64,000 nucleotides of DNA from Pyronema omphalodes (lineage: Eukaryota > Ascomycota > Pezizomycetes > Pezizales > Pyronemataceae): assembly GCA_024516155.1 (NCBI GenBank), contig JAJJXM010000004.1, positions 496,001 through 560,000 on the forward strand. Reading direction: 5' to 3'. Positions 50,447 to 61,389 of the stretch are shown here, one piece after another. Each line of letters begins with the position of its first letter. Position 1 is the first letter of the stretch. The notes under the pieces were generated by a model, which saw nothing but the letters and a program-made list of their open reading frames with translations, was not told the origin of the DNA and did no database searches. The position numbers and the translations under genes are program-made.

Positions 50447-53400
50447 CAGAAGAAACTGTCTTACAATTTGAGTTATCGTGTGCCAGTTTCGAAATAAACA
50501 AACCTTTCCTGCCAAAGTAAGCCTAAATAATTGTAGCAGAATGTTCTCTAAGCAAAATGTGTATAATAACAAAAGATTGTGCTTGCCTAATACCTGTCTA
50601 TCAACTTCGCTTAGTATATTGGTAGCAATCGTGGGTTTCATTAGCTTAATGAATACACGTGTGAAGAGTCCAAGAGTATGGAAAGCAATGATTGTAATGA
50701 GAGTATTACCGGAAATAGATGGTTATCGCTGTAATGAATACGTCACAATGTGGTTTTGTTGAATTGTGATGAACTGGAATTAGAAAAAGGATTTCAGTCA
50801 TTCTTTTGCGTTTCTATAGAGAGGGTGTGGAAACGTAGAGCATCGTGGCGGCTGATTGGTGGAGGGGTGCTGGAGTTGATGTGTTGATGTTGGGCAACAG
50901 CGGATTTTTGGTAAGAAATGGATGTGGAAGAAGGTTGATCATACAACGAATGGAGCACGTGCAATATGAGTGGTCGAAAATTGTGACTAATCTTGGCGTT
51001 ATTATATGTTATTTAATAAGTGGAGGCAAAGTGGAAATCGTCTGATTACGCGCCTATTCGCAGTCTAATTTTACTTCGTAGGACCTGGGATGGTACCACA
51101 TTGCAGCAGCCCGAGTGAAGTTATTATCTTCCGGATGATATCAACGAACGCTGTATAGACAAGACATTTCTAGGTATTCCGATCAACGATTGAAACCGTT
51201 GGATCGTTGATTTCGCACTTCAAAATTCGCCACTTTACCGGCGATTTTCAGTAGCGAAACTTTATTCGGAAATGGACTAGGGATATATGTAGGTGCACAA
51301 ACAATGTGTCCTGTATACTACATACATCATCACTTTACACGACATGACACAAACGCGTCACCGCTGTCACTCGTCCCGTAGACAGTAAAGACGAACTAAT
51401 AAAACGCTCCTTTCGGCTTTTGACAAAAATAACAAGTCGGCGATCTGTGAAACTCTTATCTGATGTAGATAAAAGAACCAACAGCCGGAGAAATTCATCA
51501 AATTAGGTGAGAGTACGGTACACGAGTGATTGCCATGACGGGAACGTGAAGTTCAAACGGTGGGACAAGGCGGAGCTGGTATCCGCATAAAATTCCTTGT
51601 CGGCTTGGTATGTAATGATCAGGTGGGCTTTTGGCCCTAATACCCACTGGGATGTACATGTAGGAAGGCTTAACGAATGGAGTATAATAGATTTGAAACG
51701 GTTTGTGTGAACTGCGGGAGGAATTTCAGGTGCATACATGTCAACATAGAGTTGGATCGACAGGGCTAACTGGACAAGTACATAGTCCTTTCGAGAAGTA
51801 TATTCCACAAATAACTGAAATGGGCCCATATCAACCCAAGATTTACACGTTGACGATGTACCTTACGGTTTGTTACGTAATTCCAATCGGTACCGAAGTG
51901 TAAAATCCGTCTCCGGGGTCGATACGGCTATCGACAATACGTTTAAAACTTCCTTTGCCTATCGAGCCAAGTCGCCGAGACAGTATTTATGCACAAATCG
52001 TGAATGATATTTCACAGCCCGAGAATGCCTTGGCGTAGACGGAGTCTAGAATCTCGCGAGGGTCTGCCCTACATACCTTCTCCAGACTTCACATCACTCC
52101 AAATAAAGTACAGATCGACAGATACGTGAAATCTACGTACCATCGAAAAGCATGGCAAGGATCTAAGACATGCTTTTATTATCGCCTAGCCGGCTGTCAC
52201 TTGGGGGCCATGAGGCCAAGAAACATAGCCACACGGGAGCTCACAATTCAATCGTTTCGATTTTGTTCCCATTCTCAAATTATCTACTTCATTGGAAAAC
52301 CAATAGAACAAACTGAGACAGATGCACGAGAACCAAAATTTGATTCACCATACGTACTCATTATTTTCTGGACCTTGTGAATCACTGTACGTGCCGATGA
52401 TCGAAGGACAAAGAGAGTCAAAGCGTGGTTACACATCACCAATTATGTATAGGGACAAGCGGTCTATACAAATCTTGCAGCAGCCTCCATATCTTGCATC
52501 ATATGAACCGGTAGGGGATGAATAAGGTTTGATCAACATCTGTGCGAAGATCCGGAAAGATTGTCCTCCCATGATTGGTACACCATGTCAGAAACGCGTA
52601 AACAATGAAAACACAACCAACCATAGGGATTCTCTTGGCTTGGCAGAAAAAAAACAACGTTCTAGCACAGCTTATACCGGTACCTTGAACAGCAAGTAAG
52701 ACGGGATTTGAATGTGCCGAGACGATTCTGTGCCTGCAAACAGGCGGCGGAGATTCCGCCCTCAGGTACGGGTTTACGAAGGGATAAAAAATGTCAACAA
52801 ACATCAATATCGAATTTTGGAGGTCGGATTAAGCTACGGTGCGCTTGAAATGGGGGGCTGAACCGGCGATTTTAGGGTGGGCATATTTAGTCACTGTGGC
52901 TGCTGCATGGACTAGGTACACGATCCACAACTCCCTTTTGGGATGCTTGGAAGTACTAACAACGTTTAGTTGGTCCAAGAGGCGAGCCAGCTTTGGGAAT
53001 TCCAACACTGGGAGTCGTCCAGAAGCGATAGCGAAGACAGTTCTATTCAATGTGCACGATTTGTACAACCACTGGTAGCAACACCAGGCTCCCCTAATGG
53101 CTATGGGGTACTCTACACGGAACAGCCGCGGTCAGCTGCGTACCGGTAAAATAAGATGGGTATGTGCCGGATACACGACAATTTTGACTGCTGTGATATG
53201 TACTGCGGAAGACCGATGGATCGGTTGCAAAATAATTCAAGCCGCGTTCTAAAAAATATGAAAGCATGTCATCCGTGGGCTTACATACCTGCGATAAAAC
53301 AATGAGCTACGTATGCTTTCATGGAGGCATTGAGATCCTCATAAGGTAAGGGTTTGATGCACTTTTTTGCGTTATCTCTAAAACCCAATTGATTATAAAG

Positions 53401-54385
53401 ATGCAGTTTTCAGTCGAATCTGAAAAGTTCTGCATGGTGTAACAGAAGGATTCCAAGTTTCTACACTGATAATAATACTTGGTTAGCTCTATATCCACTT
53501 AATGATGCATAACAGTTCCGTGAATATACCCAATTCATGTAGCTTCGATTGACGATGATAATACAGTAAACCATTTATTAAGGGATTACGCGTGAAGAGG
53601 TGCCTAGTGATACCTATCTATCTGCAGCCCGACATTGAGAAACATTTCTTGGTTAAGGGCACTTCGGGAGCACATGGCCCCTACTTCTGCCACGCCGATT
53701 CATTGGCTGTGATTCAGAGCCCGAGCACGGGCTTTATGCACAAGCTTATTATATCTACAGCGTAAAATCTCCACCAGCAACGCTGGAACCAAACTACTCA
53801 GTAGAACATCCAGAAAATTCTTCCGTTACACCGCTGCTTCGCCGAATTTATTGCCGCCATTAATATTCAAAATAATTGCAGTTCCATTACGGTCTCAAGT
53901 CTCAGGAGACAAGACCTTGTTGTATACCCACGCTTGTGTTCTTGTAGCTCTGTTTGCCGTTTCTGTACGATTCCACCGCAGTCACCAAACATTACTACCA
54001 CTGATTGGACCAGTCGACTCTTGTCCATGTCTTTTTTTTGTGGTGCCAAGGCCTCATTGTTTTAAGACGGTAATTCAGCACATTAACGTTTAGTCTTATT
54101 CCGTGCACGCCTCGTGGAGCATTCATCCCTCCACCTTGATAACGTGGTGTTTGGGCTTGGAATACTTGACTCCCTCCGGTTCCTCCACCTTCAGTATCCC
54201 TCAAATACACAATTGACGCCTTGTGTACCCCACCCACTCCCCAGTGCACAATTACGAGGAGGCAGCTGCGTGCTTAGCCTGGAGTGATTGTCAGTTCCTT
54301 TTTCACTACATGCGTTACAACCTCCCGCTAGGACTACCAGCCGCACATTCATTAAGTATTACCCCTCTTCTCACTCTTCTATATA

Positions 54386-54439
54386 ATGGGGTTTGTGCTA
54401 ACAATATTGAACAATCAGCATGAAGAAACTAAGTCTTAA
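54386..54439 (+). promoter_or_regulatory. Overlapping upstream ORF and TATA-like box at the FUSC-like gene start
   Basis: An ATG at 54386 opens an 18-codon frame (including the stop) that ends at 54439, past the main ATG at 54420 and out of frame with it. A TATATAA-like sequence sits just before it (54380-54386). If the mRNA includes 54386, this uORF would lower translation from 54420. If the TATA box is used, transcription may begin near or after 54420 and the next Met (54444) could be the start. Confidence 0.3.
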
Positions 54440-57400
54440 CACAATGACCTACAATGCTAAGATAACAACCAAGTCAATAATCGAAACCGCAATCTCTTAT
54501 GGAAAATCTGTTGTCAAGGCCCCCATTCATGCGCGCAACTTCATTCGAAATCGGCCACAAACGGCCAAGCGGATTGCAAAGGTGTCGATAGCCCTCACTT
54601 TAGCAGTAGGGTTGACATTGCCTCGGATATTCAACAAGCGTTATGGCCGAAATCCATTCTTATTAGGCACTATTGTATGTTTTAACCAAAGATTATTTTG
54701 GAGTTAATTTTATTCTAACAATTGTGCAGGCTATTTATCTTTTCCCCGTAAAAACTGTCGGCGGTCAACTATTCAGCTCTCTTATCGGAATCACAGGCAT
54801 TTTACTGGGGCTTGCATACGCAAACCTAGTATTATTCTTAGCACGTCTGATCCAAAATTCACACCCGGAACATATCGATGACCCCCGACGTGCATTTTTA
54901 TGGAGTGCACTAGCCCTAGGTGCCTTTGGATGTGGTTACGTCCGGTCAAAGATAGCACGAAGTTACCTTGGAATCAACTTTTTCATGGTCGTCAATATGT
55001 TCGCTTTGATCCGTGGCGTTGATCATTTCGGCCCTCAATTCCATGCATTCTTCTATGTTATGATTATGGGAGCCGGAGTCAGCATGCTCGTCAGCATTGC
55101 ATTATGGCCGGAAGATCGTGGTGGAACCTTGAAACGTGACACAATTAAGAGTTTCGAGCAGATCAAACAGGCTCTAGTTGAGATAAGACGGCCAATACAC
55201 ACCGGCGTGTGTGACGAGGTCAACACTGCTGGCATCAAGTCCGCTGAAACAGCACTTGGCATGTCCCTCCAAGAAGACAACTATGAAATCAGCTTCTCCC
55301 GCGTTGACTCAAAAGCCCTGGTACCAATTAGTAAGGGCCTCCAGCGTCTCAATTCGACATGCAGAATCTTTAATTCGGCCATGAGACGAAAGCACCGAGT
55401 GAGAAATCAACGACCACTCGCACAATGCAGTTTGGATACCAACAGTGACGAGGTCCGGAAGGCATTCGATTCAATCTTCAATTCTGCTGCAGAGTTGCTC
55501 GATGCCATGACTTCCCGAGTTGAAGAGCTCTACCGGGGCGAGACATCAAATATAACTCGAGTGGACCATGCCGACTTCCTACAAAAATTCACCGAACTCA
55601 ACAGCCTTATTACCGCCGACGTTCGAGAACGTCGCATAAACACATACAGAGACTTAGAAGATGCTGCCTGTACCGACCAAATCAACACGACTGCACTTGA
55701 CGTTCTACATATTATCCAAGAAATGAGTGAAACCATTGGTCTCATGAACCCAACTAGCCGTCTTATATCACTGATACCCAGAGTGTTCCGCCAGTCTGCA
55801 TATGAACGCAGTCATCCCCGCAACTGCTACAATACTGATCAAGTTGACGGCATTTCTCGTTTCGATACTATGTCCAGGGCACGCTCATTGATGCCTCCAG
55901 AGGAGTCATACGTGTATTCCGATGCAACAACAAAGTTCAGGAGGGCACGGATCTGGGTGGCTGATCGCATACGGTCTGTTCAAAACTCTCGCCATATCAA
56001 ATACGGCATCAAATTGATGGTGGTGATGAGCCTCCTCTCTCTACCAGCTTTTCTATACGATTGGTATGAGTGGTATGATTCAATGCGTGCGCAACTAGCC
56101 ATGATTAGTGCATTAGTGACAATGGAGACAACTCGGGGAATGACTATGCGAACTGCAGGAATGAAGTTGTGCGGAGCTGTCTTGGGAGCGTGCCTTGCGT
56201 GGGTAGTACGGGAGGCAGCTCTTGAGAATGCCTACGCCGAAATCGGATTGACTGCTCCTGTCGGCATACTTATCGGGTATTTGGTAACGCATCAACGATG
56301 GGCAAAATCAGGAACCGTATGTGCGCTGTCGTATAACCTGATTCTTGGAGTCGCAACAGTCTTTAAAGAGAAGTAAGTGATCACTCATGATTTCTGAATC
56401 CGGATACCAGTCACTAACCCTACCCAGCGGCCATGTTCGCGACGTCTTCGCCCGCCGGCTCTTAACACTTCCTATCGGCCTTACTGTTGCCACTTTTGTC
56501 CACGTTGTCCTCTGGCCTTACCATGCTCGTGCCGAGTTAGTCAAAAGTCTCGGTTCCTCCCTCGACTGGCTACACCACCTTCTTTTTGCAATTGAAGCCT
56601 CCGAAGAGCATCCATCCCTCCAAGCGAAATTTGATAGCATGGCCCAAAAGGTCTGTAATCACAGTGCTTTCGCCTCATCACTACTTCCAATCACCCACTA
56701 CGAAGTATCGCTTGGTGGTCACTGGCCCTATCAACGCTTCGAGAACATTGTCAACAAGATCTTCGATATCCGCGACATCATTCTTGGCGCAGATACTAGC
56801 GGCGATCCAACATTGGCTTTACATCAGCAGATCTCTCGTAGCTGTGAAAGATCTAGAGCAAAGCTTCTCGCAAGCTTGTGCAACGATTTGTTGGTCATCT
56901 CTCATACGTTATCGGCACGTCTGTTCCTTCCAAGACACAGCTCTCATTCAATGGCAGTGCTGCAAGAGTACACACTCCAAATCCTGTCGCAGGTCTCAAA
57001 TTGGTCTCCCAGTCAATACGCCGACGTTGGTCGCCTTGCCGATCTTGTCTATGAAATAGACTTACTCCGTGAGGAAGTGGATGAATTAACTGGAGAGACT
57101 CAATGCCCGAAGAATGGTCTGCTTCCACAACTCAGTTTTGTTGTGAGAAAAAGTCGTCCAGGTACCCCGATGACTCCCAGAGCAAGGAAAAGCATGTCAA
57201 GAGACATTTCAAGAGATCGCAGCGTCATCACCAGGGATCCATCGAGGGATCGTAGCATCGGGGATATCACAATTGCGGGAACCGGAAATGACAGCCCCAC
57301 CACATCTACTTTCACTTCTGGTAATGGAAAGTCGGTGATGTGGGGAAGGGAGATTGGCAGAGGAGTAGAGAGGGAGATTGAAGGCGAGAAAGAGAGAAGT

Positions 57401-57532
57401 GAGCGTGGACGACAGAGAGAGCGGCGTGATACGGATGACGATAGCAATTCCGGCAACTCTAACAACGAGAAGCCAAACTACAACGAGAAGGAATGGAACG
57501 ACAATAAGAAGGGGGACGATAACAACGTCTAA
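54420..57532 (+). CDS. FUSC/aromatic acid exporter-like multi-pass membrane protein (putative efflux)
   Basis: Exons 54420-54674, 54730-56372 and 56428-57532 give 1000 residues. Both introns are 55 bp (GTATGT donor with GTGCAG acceptor; GTAAGT donor with CCCAG acceptor), and each join removes a stop. There are two membrane modules. One is at about residues 58-245, with helices around AKVSIALTLAVGLTLP, LFSSLIGITGILLGLAYAN and FFYVMIMGAGVSMLVSIALW. The second is at about 509-690, with YGIKLMVVMSLLSLPAF, GLTAPVGILIGYLV, NLILGVATVF and LTLPIGLTVATFVHVVLWPY. A hydrophilic region of about 260 residues separates them, and a long cytosolic part ends in an Arg/Glu/Asp/Asn-rich tail (SRDRS repeats). 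This two-module layout matches the fungal FUSC-like/ArAE_2 proteins (Pfam DUF2421/2422), which include yeast Bre4. The substrate is unknown; related bacterial proteins export aromatic acids or fusaric acid. The start is the first ATG of the open frame, but a downstream Met is possible. Confidence 0.75.
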
Positions 57533-59049
57533 GATTCAGACGACGACAAAGAAGAAAAGAAGAGAAGGACTTGTTAGATGATGGTGAACTATAATGTTTA
57601 TTTGTTTACTTTTTCTTGTGGCTCTTTTGGGTTTTGATTTCGTTTGGGATTTGGATTTTTTTTTTTTGACGATTGCGCAAATTTGGCGTTTTAGTGGAAT
57701 ATCACTTTGGGAGTTTTTTTTACATGGCCTTTGTCTTTTCTTTTTCTTTTCTTTTTTTGAACTTAGGTTGGACTAAATGACGATATGATTATGAATTATT
57801 ATCACGATACGGTTACGATTTTTTTCTTTTGAACGAACCAAGATGTATATTTACCACTATGTAGGTCGTGTGCTGCGTAGATATTTAACCTGATATGATT
57901 TTGTTGGAAGCATTGGACGCCGCATCTAGAGTAAATCATTTTTGCTGTGAAACGTGTTCGAAGGATATTGTAGCTTGTCAAAGCCTTCAATGGCTGATGC
58001 AGTCATTTACAGTAATCATCATCACTAGCCCCCAGGACCGAGGTGCAAAATTAAAAGTCGTAAATACGGTAGTAACTCCCGATTTGTGTTGGAAATTGGA
58101 ATATCCTGATGAGTAGCCATGTAGCGCCAATATCTCAAGCACACACACTGATAAAATTAATAATCTAATCTACCGCCTCACGATCATTAATCCCAAAGTT
58201 CATCGTTACTCACAAGGATATAAAGATAAATTCCTGAGTCATGTCCTATCACTCATCAAAGTCGATAAAAATGTTCATGAAATTATGATATACTCTACTA
58301 TTTGGTGTGGGGCTTTAACCTTCAGCTTTGGATAGGTGGGTCGGTGGCTAGTTAAAACTTCGAACTTCGAACTGCAGCATAATAAGAGGATTTAGAAAGT
58401 GGGATTTCCGTGGATAAGTGACAAGGAATAAGGTCTCGACTCATTCCGCGTGTTTTACGTACGTAAGAACACTGGCTATTACCCGGTTTTTACATTCGTA
58501 TCACGGGTATCCAACAGTCGTTCTACAGTCGCTACGGGGCAATTTGCGGGATCATTTGCCTTTGTGGTTTGTTTGGACAGGTGACTATTGAAGCAAGGCA
58601 TAGTGAAGGACGTTTAAGGCTGCAATGATGGTAGGTCACATAAGACAGCTTTGGATTATTTCAATAGATCTCATGCAAAGTCTCCATTGTGACGATTTAA
58701 GATACCCATCCATCAGCTTGCTACTGTCACGGCCTTGAACGTCCCTCCTATTTGTCTTTGCAGGATTGTCATTATGATTGAGTCGTATAGACAAACTTTC
58801 CTTAAAAACTTACTGTTTCTACATATTCTTTCATATTTTGGATAATAAATATGAATATCACACTCTATAACCAATCCACGGTCGTGTTGATCATAAATTA
58901 AATACATTCTACTCATGCGCGCGAGTGATCCAAAGCTTCATCCCTGCCACTGCTTTGCTTCGGTAACTTCCTTGCGCCCCCGTGATCTCCCCTGCACGCG
59001 ACACCAACGCCCCCACCATCGCCAACCACCAACCAAGCATGCATCTATC
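57533..59049. other. Intergenic region before VPS36
   Basis: About 1.5 kb. The first part is T-rich (57590-57760), typical of a 3' UTR with termination signals. The remainder contains A/T-rich sequence and the VPS36 promoter. No ORF is supported. Confidence 0.6.
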
Positions 59050-59065
59050 ATGCTCCTGCCCATAG
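59039..59065 (+). promoter_or_regulatory. Short uORF overlapping the VPS36 start
   Basis: The ATG at 59039 opens a 9-codon frame (including the stop) ending at 59065, out of frame with and overlapping the presumed VPS36 ATG at 59050. If present in the mRNA it would compete for initiation. An in-frame ATG also exists at 58915, which would add 45 residues to VPS36 and bypass the uORF. Confidence 0.3.
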
Positions 59066-60913
59066 ACCTTACCCCGGCCAACCGACCTCTCCTCCTCCCC
59101 GACGAAACTCTTCTCTTTGTCCAAAACTCCGTCGGTTTATACGAAGGGTGAGTATCCCATTTCAGTTTACTCCAGTCCACTCGACGAGTACGTCATGGCC
59201 GACCTAGTTAACCTCCCGCAACAGCAAAAATAAGCTCCCCAACCAACAGAACGGTTTTGCATACCTCACAACCCACCGAGCTTGCTATGTCGACAACGCC
59301 GAACCAAGAAAATACTCAGTCGCCATAGAACTGAAAGATGTAGACCGTATCGAACCCTGGGTATTTCTTCCCGCAGCTTAACTCTACTAAACCACTCCTC
59401 TGACGTCACCAATCCGTAGGCTGGCTTTCTAAAGTCCTCCCCAAAGATAGCATTATACCTTCACCCTCACTCCACTGAGATATCCGCCCCTGGAACCCCA
59501 GCTGCAACAGCAAGTAGATCCTCAACTCCATTACCCCGCAATGCGTCACCATCCCCAGCTCTCACCACCGGCGTGTGGATCTGCACCATCTGCTCAATGT
59601 CCAACCCAATCCCAAGCAACTATATTCCCGGCTACACATCCGAAGCTCAAATCCCACCCTGTCTAGCCTGCGGTATCGCCCCAGAAGCATCGTTGCTTGA
59701 AACCTCGATCCAGCAGCAGCAATCCAAAACTACAGAGGCGACGGTTACCATAGATAGCGGCGATGATATTCCTTGTCCCGTTTGTACGTTTCATAACCAT
59801 AAGGAAATGCTTAACTGTGAAATTTGTGGGGCGGGTTTAAAAATTGCACATAGCCGTGGGTCACCACAATCTAGGGAATCCCCTCATCAGCCGTCCTCGC
59901 CGAATACCGGGATAGGATACGGACCTGGAGTGGGAGGCTTTGGTGTCAGCGGAGGTGCAGGTGGTACTATGGGTGCCTCCGCTGGAATACCCCCAGCTTC
60001 CCAGGATCCTGTTATTATTAAATTCTCCTTCCGATCCGGCGGTTCAACCTCATTCCTTACGCACCTGAAATCTGCAATAATCCAACGCAAATGGCTCTTA
60101 TCCCTAGCACCCCCGGCACCTGCTCCCGTCGCCCCAGTTAATAAAACAGTCGGTATAGGCCGCCTGGAACACCGTGGTGCTCGCCAGGCTCAGACCAATT
60201 CTTTAGTCCTGGGTTCTGCGTTCGAGGACTTAGAATCCCTTCGAGCCGCAGCAAAAGAAGTAATTGCATTAGCGGAAAGTTTCTCTAGGTTAACCGGCCA
60301 CCAAGACTCCGGGGTAGTTCAAGCACTTGGTCTAGTTTCCAAAGAGCAATTCGCCGGCAGTGGATCAAAAGGAGAAGAAGGATGGATCGATGAACTTTCT
60401 CGACAAATTGCAGAGTTTCTTGCAGATGATTCTCGGGGAATATTGAAGAAAGAAGGTGGAGTTATGGGATTGGTAGATTTATGGGCGGTGTATAATAGAG
60501 CTAGAGGTGTGGATTTGGTTAGTCCTTTGGATCTGGATAAAGCGACCAAGAGATTCGAAGCATTGAAGTTACCGGTTAGGAGGAGAGTTTTTAAGTCCGG
60601 CTTAGTAGTAGTACAGGAGGCTGGAAGAACACAGGAGGGAACAGTGAAGAAGATGCTGGAGATTATTGGATGGGATAGAGGAGTTAATGCACAGGAAATG
60701 GCGGAGAGGTTGGGATGGAGTTTGGGTGTTGCTACGGAGGAATTGGAAATGGCGGAAGAGCTGGGTGCGGTTTGTAGAGAGGTTGGAGTTGAGGGAACGA
60801 GGTTTTGGAGAAACCGCTTCCTGGAAGAACCACCGGTGGGATTGGGCATGCTTGGAGTGACAGGGACGGGTATTGCCGGGTTGGAAAAGGGAATGCAGGC
60901 TGTGAGGGTTTAA
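59050..60913 (+). CDS. vps36: VPS36, ESCRT-II subunit
   Basis: Exons 59050-59147, 59225-59360 and 59420-60913 give 575 residues. The introns are 77 bp (GTGAGT donor, ACAG acceptor) and 59 bp (GTATTT donor, GTAG acceptor). The N-terminal GLUE (PH-like) domain begins LLPDETLLFVQNSVGLYEGK and continues through YLTTHRACYVD and IELKDVDRIEPW. It is split by an insert holding two Cys4 zinc fingers: WICTICS to CLACG (about 131-165) and CPVCTF to CEICGAGL (about 197-217). GLUE resumes with FSFRSGGSTSFLTHL (about 276). The EAP30 winged-helix domain follows from AFEDLESLRAAAKEVIAL (about 345) to near the end (EMAEELGAVCREVGVEGTRFW). Family role: binds PI3P and ubiquitinated cargo on endosomes, and with Vps22/Vps25 brings in ESCRT-III for multivesicular-body sorting; also needed for Rim101/PacC signalling. 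The 59050 start was chosen because it fits the family's N-terminus. The identification is firm. Confidence 0.9.
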
Positions 60914-61389
60914 ATTCTTTGTTTCTATTTAAAAGAAAAAGGCTTTAGACGGATTCAAGATTTGGGATTCTTAATTCATGATATAAACAAACTTTTATTG
61001 GCATACTATATTACTTTTTGCATAGATATGGCATTTTAGAAATCGACCTAAGGGAGTTGGAAATTAATATTGTTATACATACTAAACCTTGACATCTTTG
61101 GTTTGTTTGTTACGTAGTGATAGGATTTCAACCTCTGATAAAAATAAAATCTCCGTCTATAACGAGACAATGATTCTCGGTACTTTCAGAAAGTGCTATG
61201 AATCTATTAATTTATATTAAACCATTTCACCTCTCATTATTCTTATCTACTATATATGTAGATAGGTCCATCTTTCTTTTTGACTTCGTTTCCATATATT
61301 CCCAACTCCCTTCACATCCCCATCCTCAACTCCACATCTCTATCATCCATAAAAAAAAACAATAACTCACAGTAACCCCCATCCCACCA
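60914..61389. other. Convergent 3' region between VPS36 and GAA1
   Basis: 476 bp of A/T-rich sequence between two genes facing each other. It contains AATAAA-like and TATATA stretches suited to 3'-end formation on both strands. No ORF. Confidence 0.6.

Larger units (their letters stand above)
42111..54419. other. Gene-free interval, 12.3 kb, rich in simple repeats
   Basis: No supported gene. Visible short tandem repeats include GGTAGTGGT-type (43110-43170), TAGGCTCG (43715-43742), ACAAAGTCYG (43955-44045), CATAGCAT (44244-44278), CACAT (45001-45036), TCTCGTCT (46141-46195), CCACAGCT (46728-46760), and TGCTGGGG (47410-47445). The family of diverged GAGTCCGAG repeats, an A26 run and a 9-bp minisatellite are listed separately. 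Between about 48.7 and 54.4 kb the sequence is more even in composition, with short ORFs on both strands but no recognisable domains. The last few hundred bases should be the promoter of the downstream membrane protein gene. Confidence 0.55.

Noticed and set aside
52499..53068. Two adjacent minus-strand frames (80 and 103 codons) with hydrophobic, protein-like composition
   Set aside because: Neither starts at ATG, I found no intron that joins them in frame and no family match; at most a gene relic.
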